A DNA stretch of 64,000 bases, from assembly GCA_003117195.1 (NCBI GenBank), contig BDSI01000190.1:62001-126000 (forward strand), read 5' to 3'. The DNA comes from Eudorina sp. 2006-703-Eu-15 (Eukaryota > Chlorophyta > Chlorophyceae > Chlamydomonadales > Volvocaceae). Position 1 is the stretch's first letter. Every line of letters starts with the position of its first letter. Below the pieces are notes generated by a model. It did not search any database. It saw nothing but the letters and a program-made list of their open reading frames with translations, and was not told the DNA's origin. Both the position numbers and the translations under genes were made by a program. Positions 45,701 to 56,875 of this stretch are shown here, in pieces.

Positions 45701-48700
45701 CGTCAAGTACGGCGGCCGGGGGGCCCAGCAGGGCGGGCAAAGTCGGGGAGCGTGGGCCCGCCGGTGGACCCACGGGTCGGGGCGAGGGCGCCGGTGGCGG
45801 CGCCGCAAGCAAAGGCGGCGGAGGGGGCAACGCGGCGGCGGTCCTGGCGCGGTGCCAGAAGAAGGTCCAGGAGGGGATGGAGCTGCTGGAGGAACTGCTC
45901 CGGTACGAATATACGGGCCGTACGGGACGGCGTGGTTGCGCGGGTGTGAGGCCGCTGGCGTGAGTTTTGTGTGCGTACATGTGTTTTCAGGCGGGCAGAA
46001 CATGTGTGCGTGACAGGCGAGGGACAGAGTAGTGCCGGGACAAAATTGCTTGTTGCGCATATAATGTATATACCCAATGCCCGACCCATACAGTAATTGA
46101 CAGGCTGCGGTGTCGGAAGAACGCTGTCGATTTGGCGCGCTGTTGGTGTCGCGGCGTCGCGGAAGACTACCAGCTGGTGCGGGTCGGCTGCCTTGGCCAC
46201 ACAGACTCACACCACAATGCTGTGCGTGCGTGCGATCCTCGCGTTGTTATCGCAATGTACCCGCCTGCAAGCAAAACGCCGTGAAGTCAGCACCGCCGAA
46301 GGGTGGCAAGAGTCGTTCGGCATACGAAGTATCGACAGTCGGGCAAGAGCAGTGCGAATGTGTAAAAGATAACTGAGCCGCGAGAAGTGAAGTCCAGCGC
46401 AATAGTCGATGTTGGCGACGGAAACAGCGGATACCCGAAACCCGCCCGCGCATGTGTGTGTGTGGGTCTCTGTGTCAGGGGGGAAGGGGGCCAACGAAAA
46501 TGGCATGCCGGAACGAATCAAAGAAATACAGGTACAGAAGAGGGACCGCAGGAAGTGCCCCAATGAGGGGACATTCAGAGAGCCGCCAACACCCCGAGCT
46601 CCTACGTGGTTTCGGGGCGCTGGCCCAAGGGAATCCTAGCTCGGGATCTGGATCTGGATCTGGATCTGGATCGGAATCTAGATCTGGATCTGGTCGCACC
46701 ACGCCACGTAATGGCTTCTCGTGGCGGCCGGGCCGGGAAACCCTCCTCCCAACCCCACGCAACCCCCCTACTCCTGCAAACCGTCTTCATTGTACGGCAA
46801 TCCCGCACCCACTCCGTGACCATTCCGCCAGTGACCCACCCCCGCGCGGCCGTCGATCTGGCAGCAGCGCAATTTAAAATGTCTACCAATTTCCCCGCGC
46901 GCGAATTTTACGACCCAGACCCCAAGCCACCACACCGCCCCGACCAGTCATCGTCGCAGCCAAGCTGCCATGGTCCGCTGCTGTATCCCCAAAATCCTGT
47001 CCCGTCCCCCATTCTTCACCGCCCCTTTGGTCTGTCAGTCAGCGCAACTCTATTCGGGGAAGTCTACCAAGTTCCTGTACCCTATGCCTCACACCGGGCT
47101 CCCCTGCTCCAATATCCCCCGCGCCCGCGCCCGCGGGGTCCCCCTCCAGCCGCCGCACCTGGCCACCCGCCCGCGGCTGCCCCTTCTACCTCATCGCGCC
47201 GCTGACGGAGCAGCTGGCTATGGCGCTGCTGATGCTGGACGTCACTGCCGGACGGGTTCTGGAGCTGCTGACGGGTCCGTACGCGGGGTCCACGGGTTTC
47301 GGCCCCAACACCAGTTCGCTGAAGATGCTGATCTCGATGGTGGGTGGGTGGGGGTTAAAATAAAGAAAGAAATAGGAACAAGCCCGGGCACACCTTAAAA
47401 ATGCTGGTGCGGTGGCTGGGGTCTGGGGTGTAAATTGAAAAAAGAAATAAACCCGAACACGGGCACACCCAGAACAACTCAGTATACTTACGTGGTGAGG
47501 TACTGCATAGCAATGGAAGTATAGAGACTGCGCGCGGGCGCATGGCGGCGCGGCCGCGCTGCCGCTGGTGCAGCGGCAAGCAAAGTGCGAAACCGACCCA
47601 ACCCGAAAAGAACAGATACTTTACCGACCTGTGGTGGTAGAAGGGGTAGCCGCGCCGCGAGCGATGTCCGAGGTCACGGCGATGCACAGAGGGAAGCCGA
47701 GGAACGGAGTGAGCGGGCGCGGTGTGAGAGGGGCAACTACAGTACGGGAACAACAAAAGGAAACAGTATGCAAGAATGGCGGGGCGGCAGCGCGGCACGG
47801 AAAAGGACGTTCCAGGCAAGAGCGAGAGGGATATGGGACAGGAGACTTTACGACATGTACGGCACGTACGACAGGGGAGGCAAACAAGGGGCAGGGACGC
47901 GGATACGGACGACCGGGTGGCGGGCCAAATTTGGGGGAATGTAGGTAACTGGTAGGCACATTCAATTTGCTCTGACTGCCAGGGCAAAGGCCCGGCAGGC
48001 ACATTGTTCAGTTCCAAGATGATTCTCCAGCGACGATGTCGTTGTAGGGCTGTTTTGGGGGCCCTCGGGGCTTGGGGGAAAGGGGGGGGGGCCCGGCGAC
48101 GGCATTTCCGGATGGTGGGTAAGTCCCGCGGCCCGTAGGGTGGCTCTGTGGGGTGGCTGGACGAGTGGGGCGCGGGGTGGGCAAGGTATGGACACGCTTA
48201 CCAATGTCCTGTATGCCTATTGCCCCTCCCCTTACCAAGTTCCTATACCCTCTCCCGCCCCTCCCCCCTCCGCCCCTCCCCCCTTTCCCCCGCAGATGGT
48301 CGACTGCGCCCGATTGCAGGTGTCGGACAGCGACGGCCGGTTGGCAGTGATGAGCCAACCCGTGCTGCTGAGGCGGCTGGTGGCGGCGGGGCTGCGGCTG
48401 GAGGAGCCCACCATCGCCCCGGGTAGGAACCCGCCCCCCCGGGGCCCCCCCAAACCGCATGCCCATATCCTCCCCCAACCCCCAACCCCCAACCCCGCCT
48501 GACCCTCCGCCCTCGACATGTGTCCCTACGGTATGTCCGCTGAGTGAGGATGTCCGCCGCCGTCCTGTGCCCCACGCGGTCCCGTCACACGCAGCTGCCC
48601 AGAGGCGCGGGGCACATCCTGCAGCGGCCAGACTCATTCGTTGCCTGCTCGCCCCCCTCTGTTGCCGACTTACTTTTGGAACCGGCACGAACCCATGACG

Positions 48701-51700
48701 TGCACCCACCCACCCACCCACCCACCCACCCACCCACCCAACCACCCATGTGCACGGTCTGCACCTGGCTGGGTCGGGCGGGTTCTTTCTCAAAACACAT
48801 CTGGACGGTCTGCAACCCCCAACCCCAACCCCAACCCCAACCCCAACCCCAACCCCAACCCCAACCCCAACCCCAACCCCAACCCCAACCCCAACCCCAA
48901 CCCCAACCCCAACCCCAACCCCAACCCCAACCCCAACCCCAACCCCAACCCCAACCCCAACCTCGATGGATGTCGTCCCATCCCCGGGTGCAGTCGGTCC
49001 TTCATCGGACCTCTGCTCTCTGGCAGCAGCGCAGTGTGAATATGTCCACCGATTTCCGATACTTCCTAACCCCCAAACCCAAACCCATTTCCCATACTCC
49101 TCCTCCCCCCGCCGCCGCCGCCGCCGCCGCCCCCACCCCACCCCGAACCGCACCCCACTGCGGCCCCCAGACGACTCCCTGCTGACCTGCCTGGAGCCGG
49201 ATCTGCTGCTCAGCCCCGGGCTGTTGGAGGGCGCCCTGGAGGCGGGGCTGCACGTGGGGCTGGTGCCGTACTTCACGTTGGCCCCCGGCACCTCCCCCCC
49301 CTGGAGGTCACTGGTGGCGGAGGCGATCGCTGAGGGACACCCCCCGCAAGGCGAGCCAGGGGGGAGGGGGGAGTGGTAGGGGGGAGAGAAGGAGGGGGGG
49401 AGACGATGTAGGAAAATGGTAGACATATTCAAACGGCGCTGCTGCAAGAGCAAAGGGGCCGGGGGCGAGTCGGCACCGGAACCTACCGTAGCCAATGTCA
49501 CGTCCTCCCGCCCCACCCTGTCCTCCTCCTCCTCCTCCTCATTCTGCCGGTCCCGCTGGTCATGGTGGTCCTGATGGGGTTGGTTAAGGGGGTGGATATG
49601 ATGGTACCCGCCCCAACCGTCTCCAACCAACCGTCCCCAACCAACCAACCCGCGGGTCGCTCTCGCAGTGCTGGGGACGCTCCTGCGCAGCGGCGCGGAC
49701 CCGCGGGCCCCCGTACTGGGCTGCATAAGGCCCCTCACCCTGGCCATGATGTCGTGCAGTACGGCGTCGTACAACATGTTGGTGAAGGCAGGTGCGATCC
49801 GGACCCGATCCCGTCCAACAAAGAGGTTTGTGTGCGAGTGGGAGTGTGTTTGGAAAAGAATTAGAAAAAAACCGCCCGACCGAACCCAGGCGCAGATGTA
49901 CTTACCACATAACCTGCAAGAAAGTGTGAGTGTGTGTCATCCCCGATGCTGTCGCGCGGGCCGATGCGAGGGGTTCCGTACATGGTGCGCACGCGCTCCA
50001 GATCTCCTGCCGTTCACTTGGATGCAGTCGCGCAACTGCACGGGCAATGCACAATGAATGTCGTACGGACAGACCCGTACGATGCCGTGATGCACTGCCG
50101 TACTACGGTACTTGGGGAGCGAGAACATTATCTTTGGAGAACTTGTGAATGAAGGCTGCGGTGCGTCGTCAAATAGGCCACCACGAGAACAAGGCCTGCA
50201 CACGTGGGAGGACCCCACATACAGTTGGGTGGCATTAGCGACTCGAAAGGGCTCCGGCACCTGAACATGGATGGAAAGGCAGAAAGTCAGACTGCTTGAC
50301 AGGCGACCATTCCGTGCCCAACGAAACATGAGACGCCCGCATGTGCCGTACCGTACGGCAGGTGCCCCCGAGTCAGACGCCCCGTCGCCCCCCTCCACGA
50401 GCGGCATCGGCCGCACCGATGCCGAGGGCAGGATGCGGGCGCTGGTACGGCAGCCACTGCGTACGGCAATGGAGCCGGTGTTGTGGCCGCACCTGAGCTG
50501 GCTGGCGCGGGAGTCGCCGGAAATGGTGAGTGTGCGTACGGCAATACACACACGTGCCACCTTAGCTCGCGCCCTTGCCGGAAATCCTGTTAAACTGGGT
50601 GTTGTGTTGTTAGGGTTCAGTAGTAGTCACCGACACAAGGTGGACCCGGGTGGTCCAACGGGCCCATCCAGACAGCTCGTAGGCGCCTCATCTCATCATA
50701 AACCCCTACCAAGGACTGCGCACCCATCCTCCGTTACCCGCGGGGGGGTCATGCAGGGGCGCCAGGGCGCTGATTTTGTTGGTTTCGGATGGTTGTCGTT
50801 GATTGTCTGGTGGGTTAGTTGGTTGGTTGGTTCCCAACGTTCCTATCGTCTCCATCCCGTCTCCCATCCTCTCTCTCTCCACACCCCATCTACGTACCGT
50901 ACTTGTTCACCCTGTAATCAGCCGCAGCCGGACCTTTGCTCGGGCAGTCCTCGCCCGCAATAGTGAGTGGCGGAGTTCACCTGCCAGAGTGTACCAGTGA
51001 CCTACGCCCCATCCGCCCCGCTCCCTCCTCCGCCTCCCCCCCTTTCCGCCTCTCCCCCTCCCCCCTTTGTTACGCTTTCCCGGCCCGGCCCGCAGCTGAT
51101 GAACCTACTGCCCCTGCTGTCCAGCCCCCGCCCCTCCAACCCCCTGACGCTGCTGGCCCTGATGCGCTGTGTCAACTCGCGGGCAGTGCGGGTGCTGCTG
51201 AAGGACACCGCGGAGGGCCGTCCGGAGGGGCCAATCCACAACCGCTTCATTGCCATAACGCTGGACATGTCGCTGGGGCTGATTGGGGAGTTCATCCAGG
51301 GGGACCCGGGTGAGGGGGGGGCGGAGGGGCGGGGTGGGGCGGGGTGGTTAGGGGCGGGGGGTATAGGAAATTGGTAGATACGTTGAGGGGTTTGGGGGGA
51401 GGTCGGAGGGGACCGGGGGCTGGTCGGTTGGGATGTTGGGGAGAGGCCGTGTCTGGGGATGGATTGTGTGTCTGGGGATGGATTGCGTGTGTGTGTGTGT
51501 GTATGTGTGTATGTGTGTGTGTGTGTGTGTTTGGCAAATAAACCCGTCCGAACCCGAACCGCCCGGTCCCTACTTTGCAATTTACAATTTATCAGACGCA
51601 ATGTGTGTATAAAAAGAAGCTGAATGTGTGTGTGGGAGGCAACCGAGGATAGACTTGGCAGGACCACGCAGCATTGACTGAGAAACCGGGAACGGGCAGT

Positions 51701-54700
51701 GTGGGGCAGTACGAGCTAGTACTGGGCAGTACGGGGCAGTACGGGATGGTACGAGGCGGAGGAGTTCCCATTAGGGGGGTACGGTACCCCGGGGGGCCGT
51801 GGAGGAGGCTGCACAGTGGGGGAAAGCATTGGGTGGTTGGGGCATGTTCTGCCTGTGATTGCGCCTGCTGGTACTGCTGATGTACATGAACCGCTTCAAT
51901 GGGCAGTTGCGGTACTCGGTTGTCGATGCAGCAGCGGTGGGTTGACGAGGGGGCCCCGGGGGCCGACCCCCCCAGAGGGCCGCCGCGCGGTCTCGTTTTA
52001 GTCGTACGTCGACCGCCCCTCAAAAGGACTTCCCTCCCTGGCGCGCCACTGCCGTCGTGACTCTTTTCTGTTTTCGTGCTCGTCCACCTGGCTGCAGTCA
52101 ATCCGTACATTCCTTACTTCCTGTTGGTGTTCCTGCAAGCCCTCCGCTTCGTGGTGATGGAGCGGAAGCTGCTGCGCCTGCTGCCGGCGCCTATCATGGT
52201 GGGTGCGTGCTTGGGTGCGTGTACGGCAGCTGTTGTACTGCAGCAGGCTGCTGCTGTTGCGGCTGCTTGCAGGTGACCCATGGGTCGTACGGCACTGAGT
52301 CGTACTGTCGTCACACACGTGCTCTTGACCGAATAAAATCACCACCACCCCCATCGGTCCCGCACCGCAGGCACTGGCGGACCGATTGGACCCACCCGCC
52401 GACCGCCTCATTGCCCCCGCCGCCATCACCGCCACCACCGCCACCGCCACCACCACCACCACCGCCACCACCACCCCTCTCCCCCCCGCGGCGGCCCCGA
52501 CGGCCGAACCCGTCGCCACCCCGGCGTCCACGATCCCGTCCCCGTGCGGGTCCACGTCCACACCGCCGCGTGCGCCGGTGCCCGCGGCGGCTGGGTCAGG
52601 GTCAGAGGCCCCGCCCACCGACGGCGCCGGCTGCAGCAGCCCCGAATGCGGGGGCAGGGAGGGCGCTGCTGGCAGTAGCTGTGGAGCCGCCGCCAGCAGT
52701 AGCACCACCAGCGATGGCACCGGTAGTGGCAGAAGGTCCGACTCCGGCATCATCGCTGGTGCGAGCAGCAGCAGCGCCCTCGACCCGGACAGCAGCAGCA
52801 GTAAAAGAAGCAGTAGCGGCTGCTCGCCAGCTTCCGCCGATGCTACCGCTGGTGCAACTGCTACTTCCGCGGACACAACTGATAAAGATAATGCTACTGC
52901 CACAGTTACGGCTGCTGCTGCTGCTGCCGCTACAGCAGCAGCTACTGCCATGCCCGTCGCGAGTTCTTCACGAGGTGGCGAGGTATTGCTGCAGCCGCCG
53001 GCATGGCCCTCAGAGCAGCAGCTGCCGTACGAGGTGCTGAGCAGCATTGTACTGCTGCCGTTCCAAATTGGCCGAATACGGCCTATCATCGAGGGGAAGT
53101 TCCCGACCGTGGCAAGGTGAGCGCAGCCGGGTACGCGACCGCATTTCGCCCCATGTGGTCTGCGTGCGGAGCATGTTGATGCGCGCGTGGAAGTGTTGAA
53201 TATGCCGTACGGCATGTGTCGTACATGTGTACGGATTGTGCTCGGCTCTGACGTTTGGGGGTTTGGGTGGGGAGGGAGGGGTGACGTGCGATTGGGGCTG
53301 CCCTGGGGCTGGAGGGGGGAGGGACGTAGGGCCCACGGGGCTGAAAGGGTCTGGCAGAGAGAGGGCGCGGGACCGGGGGGCGGGGGGGGGCTAACGCGGA
53401 GCTCTAGGATATGGGGTAACGTTTTTGACAGGGCATCTGAGGGACGCGGACGACATCAGTTTGCAGAGCTGGCGAATCTGGCAGCACATCAGGGTCCAGG
53501 GGCCCATCGACCGGGGCGGGTCTTCCCCGCCCCTCCCTGGACCCCTCCCACCCACCCCCACCCCGAACCCCGCCTGGTGAAGGAAGGTCATCACCGCCCG
53601 CCCATGCTGCCACTTTTTGCCCCTACTGTCTGCGTCGTACGTACATACGTACGTACGTACGTACGTACGTACGGCACGACCATGGAATGCAGGTACCTGT
53701 GGAGTTCGGGCTACCTATCGGCCCTCGTGCGGCTCGCCTCCGTCATCCTCCGTACCGAGGCATTCGCCGGCCGGGGTGCTGTCGCCGACGCTCCCGGCCG
53801 GGGGCACGGGGCCCAGGCCGCCGCGGCCGCCGGCAGCGCGGCCGCGGCGGCTGGCGCCGCCGCCAGGCCGCCGCCGTACGGTTCGGCCGGCGCCGGCACG
53901 CCGTCGACTTGCCGTTGGCGGTTGCTTACGACCATCTTTGCGAGCGTGATCAAAGGGCTGGGGCTCGATCAGAAGGAGGACGTGCTGCCGGGCCGCGTCT
54001 GGGCGCCAACCACCGCGCTGATGCTGTACACTGACCCATGGGTCAGAGCGCTCGTCGCCGACGACTGCCTCGACGCGCTCGCGCAAGCGACACACGACGC
54101 CGCGGACGAGGCGGCGGCGGCGGCGGCCCGGTCGGCCGCTGCTGACGGGGCGGACGGTCAAGGAGGAGGCGTCCGAGGTACGACCAGTACGGCACGTACG
54201 GACGTGGCGGCGCCGTGGGAGGCGCGGCTGGCTCGCAGCGCGGAGGAGACGATGCGTCGGGCCATGTCGGACATGTCGCAGGGCTTCACCTGCCCGCCGA
54301 CCTGGATGGCCTGCGGCGCATGGACCTCCCCGCGAGTGGCGGCGACTCTCGCAGCCCGGCGGGACGCCGCGTCCCTGGCGGCGGCGGCAGCCGGCGGGCC
54401 GAGCGATGACAGGGCGGCGGCGGCGCCGCCGCCGCCGCCAGGCACCGCCGCCGCCGCCGCCGCCGGCGGAACGGGTGGAAAGCAGGCGGCGGCGAGGAAT
54501 GCGCGAGGGGAGGAGTCCGGGGGCGCGGAGACGCAACAGCCCAGCGCCGCCGCGAGCTTGCCGGCGCTGTCGTACGAGCCGTACGGGCGGCTTCTGGTTG
54601 TCGTACCGTCCTGGGTGCAGACGGCGGTGGTCCAGAGCGCCTGGGAGATCCGGTGGCACCTGTGGGATGTGCTGCGGGTGGAGGGCGGCGGGGGGCTCGC

Positions 54701-54761
54701 GAGGGCGCTGCTGGAAGCGCGGTCCAGGGTGGTGGGGCCGCCGCCGCTGCCGGGCCGCTGA
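42738..54761 (+). CDS. Large degenerate ankyrin-repeat protein, at least 13 exons
   Basis: Secure exons with matching phases: (ending) 43180, 43815-44220, 44752-44849, 45562-45902, 47150-47339, 48296-48422, 49171-about 49350, 49669-49791, 50362-50525, 51096-51309, 52098-52198, 52371-53116, 53432-54761 (TGA). Joined they give about 1,370 residues plus an uncertain N-terminus. Ankyrin-like turns recur: ELERGVDPNQ, VEHLLEAGADPNQ, TLLRSGADPRAPV, NMLVKAGAPES. Between them are Leu-rich helices (PYFLLVFLQALRFVVMERK). Exon 12 is a long Ala/Ser/Thr/Pro spacer; exon 13 ends with a conserved-looking region (LLVVVPSWVQTAVVQSAWEI). No enzyme domain is seen; a protein-interaction role is inference. The 5' end is unsure: ATG at 42738 and the block 42880-43083 look coding but sit in other frames. 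One intron may use a GC donor at 49351. Confidence 0.7.
42880..43083 (+). CDS. Likely N-terminal exon segment of the ankyrin-like gene, frame-shifted
   Basis: The frame reads LSELILTYFRNRASLEVVQL, CVEGPAAEMPPKW and TERRLGLIDFIIQG, then TAA. The next coding block (NPWLTSEDVIDLFAND, ELERGVDPNQ) starts within a few bases but one frame over. Dropping a single base near 43081 would make one continuous ankyrin-like sequence. This is either a real lesion or an assembly error. Confidence 0.5.
   Translation, partial: EPEPRKRLSKPLSELILTYFRNRASLEVVQLCVEGPAAEMPPKWCAPVSLALLTERRLGLIDFIIQG
44295..44395 (+). repeat. G-rich (GGGGT)n tract in an intron
   Basis: Many runs of four G separated by T or C follow the donor at 44221. 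A (GGTTAC)n tract precedes it at 44240-44268. A G-quadruplex is possible. Confidence 0.75.
44664..44700 (+). repeat. Intron-associated repeat (IAR)
   Basis: GGCAGCAGCACAGTTTGAAG, then ACGTCTACCCATTTC. It lies 50-90 bp upstream of the acceptor at 44751, just before the pyrimidine tract. Confidence 0.7.
45186..45283 (+). repeat. (ATCAC)n microsatellite, about 19 units
   Basis: A perfect pentanucleotide array in an intron of the ankyrin-like gene. Confidence 0.97.
45449..45504 (+). repeat. (CAAC)n microsatellite
   Basis: A tetranucleotide array with early AATC variants, about 60 bp before the acceptor at 45561. Confidence 0.93.
46644..46693 (+). repeat. (GGATCT)n microsatellite
   Basis: About eight hexamer units with two variants, in the intron between exons ending at 45902 and starting at 47150. 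Confidence 0.9.
46858..46898 (+). repeat. Intron-associated repeat (IAR)
   Basis: CTGGCAGCAGCGCAATTTAA, then AATGTCTACCAATTTCC. In an intron of the ankyrin-like gene, sense orientation. Confidence 0.75.
47356..47396 (-). mobile_element. 3' fragment of the dispersed element
   Basis: Minus strand GGTGTGCCCGGGCTTGTTCC, then TATTTCTTTCTTTATTTT. Only the terminal part is present, directly beside a longer copy. Confidence 0.7.
47431..47945 (-). mobile_element. Second long copy of the 550-bp dispersed element
   Basis: It aligns over nearly its whole length with 21819-22365 in reverse. Shared blocks include GACATCGCTCGCGGCGCGGC, CTACCACCACAGGTCGGTAA and GGCAGCGCGGCCGCGCCGCC. It lies within an intron of the ankyrin-like gene, antisense to it. 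Sequence divergence from the other copy is moderate, so it is not a very recent insertion. Confidence 0.8.
47948..47992 (-). repeat. Intron-associated repeat (IAR), diverged
   Basis: Minus strand GCCCTGGCAGTCAGAGCAAA and GTGCCTACCAGTTACC. Next to the 3' flank of the dispersed element. Confidence 0.5.
48703..48748 (+). repeat. (ACCC)n microsatellite
   Basis: About eleven tetranucleotide units in the intron after the exon ending at 48422. Confidence 0.95.
48821..48962 (+). repeat. (AACCCC)n array, about 23 units, telomere-like
   Basis: A near-perfect hexamer array of 142 bp. Its complement is (TTGGGG)n. It lies in an intron of the ankyrin-like gene and is not at a sequence end. Confidence 0.97.
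49016..49062 (+). repeat. Intron-associated repeat (IAR)
   Basis: CTCTGGCAGCAGCGCAGTGT, then GAATATGTCCACCGATTTCC. Sense orientation, about 110 bp before the acceptor at 49170. Confidence 0.75.
49410..49458 (-). repeat. Intron-associated repeat (IAR), inverted
   Basis: Minus strand GCTCTTGCAGCAGCGCCGTT, then GAATATGTCTACCATTTTCC. It lies about 60 bp after the donor of the preceding exon, in reverse orientation to the gene. Confidence 0.75.
50635..50760 (+). repeat. Dispersed repeat R4, copy 2
   Basis: GGTCCAACGGGCCCATCCAG, CTCGTAGGCGCCTC, CTACCAAGGACTGCGCACCC, GCGGGGGGGTCA. It matches 41025-41160 inverted, and is inside an intron here. Confidence 0.7.
51362..51392 (-). repeat. Intron-associated repeat (IAR), partial, inverted
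   Basis: ATAGGAAATTGGTAGATACG, about 50 bp after the donor at 51310. Only the CTACCAATTTCC end of the motif is kept. Confidence 0.55.
51487..51530 (+). repeat. (GT)n microsatellite
   Basis: A dinucleotide run with two GTAT interruptions, followed by TTGGCAAATAAACCCG. Confidence 0.93.
53639..53672 (+). repeat. (GTAC)n microsatellite
   Basis: About eight palindromic tetramer units. If the last exon is continuous the run is translated as Thr-Tyr-Val-Arg repeats; otherwise it is intronic and supplies GTACGT donor-like sites. Confidence 0.93.
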
Positions 54762-56596
54762 GACGGGCGGATTATTGAGGGGTGGGGTTGGAGGGGGAGA
54801 CAGAGCCCCGGGGTCGGAGACGACGATGAGGAATATTGAATGATTTGCCGCATCAGCGCCGTAGCGACGGATGGGCGCAGAGAGGGGACCGGAGCGTGGA
54901 GGAAGAGTGATGTGCCGTACACGCCGTACACGAAGGTGGCGGAGTACGGGAAGGGTGGAAATGGTCGGCTGGGATGGGACGCCCACAGGCGTACCAGTAG
55001 CTAGTACCCTCAGCCGTAATGTTGCAGTGCCGTACAGTACGGTATGGAGCCGTACGGAACAGTAATACCGCGCCGCAAGGACGGGAATGAGTGTGAGGGC
55101 ATGAGTGTGCGGTGCGTGCGGAGGGGCGGCTTAGCGGCTGACGTGCACGTGGAGTACGAGCAGTGTCGTACCTTTCTCAGAGGGATAACTCGCGGGCTCT
55201 GTGTGGGGTGGTTTTGCAGCGCCTCAAGGGAGGGTGGGGGTGGGGGGTGGGTGGGGACCAATGCGGAACTGAGAGGCAGCGGCAGGTGCTGGCGGGGAGT
55301 CGGAGACCTCCGGGAAGGGGGAGGCGGGGTGAGCCGCCGGGGGGCGGTGGGCAGGTAGGTGGGCAGGTAGGTCGGCAGGTAGGTAGGTCCGGTGGCACTG
55401 GAGGACAGGAATGACACAGGAATCGGAGTACAGGGCGTTTCAGTGGATGCATACGACGCGAGGCACGTGGTACGGTTCTTGGCTGCCCAGCGCGCCAGGC
55501 AGCAGGGAGGGCCGGGCGGAGCCCCTCACCCCCTACCCGACACATACACACACACACATTGCCCGCCGTGTTGTTCGTCCGTCCTGGCCTGGCTGACGAC
55601 CGCACGACACTGCCGTACATCGATCAGTGGTGACGTACCGTGTCTCATTTTGGGCTCGCTCGCACCTTGGCTGCGGTCGTCCCGAGGTGTTGGCCGGGCG
55701 TGGAGCCGAGCAAGGCCAGGCCGGGCCGGCCGGGAGTGCGCGATGGAACTATGGAAGTTACAAAGGATGTTACATCGGACCCCGCGGGTCGTCGGTGACA
55801 GCCGAAGCTGGAAGTTGCTTGCGACGGGGTCGGGGACGGACGCCTCCCGCACGGTTTTATGCTCCAGGAAGGGCGGGTGCGCACGGACGGCAGGTAGCCG
55901 TACGAGGATGAGGGCGTGTGGAGGCAGGCAACTGGCTGTGCGTGATGACCACGATGACCACCTGCTGCAAATCAACAGTCTTGATAAGCAAGAGTTCGCG
56001 CAAGTCAACAATGCATCCGACCCTACATCCTTGACAATAATGTTTCCGAACCCACACGGTGCATTGGCTGGCGCGTCCCGGCACATCATCAACCAGATGA
56101 TCGAGCTGTACGGCATCGTCTCCGTCCCAGTCGACTGTGTCTTCGGGTTCGTTTGGACCGTACGAGCTCGCTCAAGCTTATAACATCCATCCACAGTAGT
56201 CGACTGCGGGCCCTCCAGCAGCGTGATCAAAACAAGTCCGTGGCCAGCACGACGTCGGACTGCACTATTCTGCCGCCCGCGTTCCCGGACGTCTCCTCCT
56301 TGCATGCAGTCGAGGCATGGGCTCCCGACCGAGGTCCTTCCTTCGGTCCTTCCTTCTTGGTGCTCGTGGCACGGCCGTAATGTAATGCATTCTAAGGTGA
56401 GCCGCAGCCGTGTCGTGGCGACACGATCATCTCATGCATCTGAGATATGTCACCTTCGACCTGAACCACCCCATTCTCTGTATTAAGGCTAGTGAAATGA
56501 ATCGCGTAAGAGCGTTCACAAACTCCAAGACCCTCGAGTGACGGGATCTCCTGAAGCAAGGATAGATCCGACGCGCAAGTCCATCCCCAAGTAGAG
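54762..56596. other. Convergent intergenic region
   Basis: It separates the 3' ends of the ankyrin-like gene (plus) and the GHR gene (minus). Many CCGTAC/GTACGG motifs occur (for example 55031-55060). A (GTAG)n-like tract lies at 55350-55388. The frame near 55980-56140 is protein-like on both strands, but I cannot assign it. Confidence 0.45.
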
Positions 56597-56601
56597 TTAC
56601 A
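56597..56601 (-). terminator. Candidate TGTAA polyadenylation signal of the GHR gene
   Basis: TGTAA on the minus strand, about 275 nt after the GHR stop codon. TGTAA is the usual algal signal in chlamydomonads. Confidence 0.4.
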
Positions 56602-56875
56602 CACGGCTGGCGGAGCCGCCCCAACCCAACGCCGCCCGTGGGGCAAACCCAAGGTCTCTGGGATGTGGTGGTGGTGGCGGCGGTCGCGGCCATGGAGAAT
56701 GGCCGCCGATTCAGGGGCGGCCGCCCTGCGGCGGACAGCACCCCGTCAAGATTCCGGCGAGGGTGACGGGACACCCCGGACGGCACAACCGCTGAATCCG
56801 GGATCCGTGGCGCAAGGGAGGCGGAATGCAATCCTCCACGGCCCTGCAGCCCGTCCTCCTTCCTTGTCACTGACG

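Noticed and set aside
48790..49005. Leu-Gly and Pro-Thr repeat ORFs
   Set aside because: Translation of the (AACCCC)n array; not genes.
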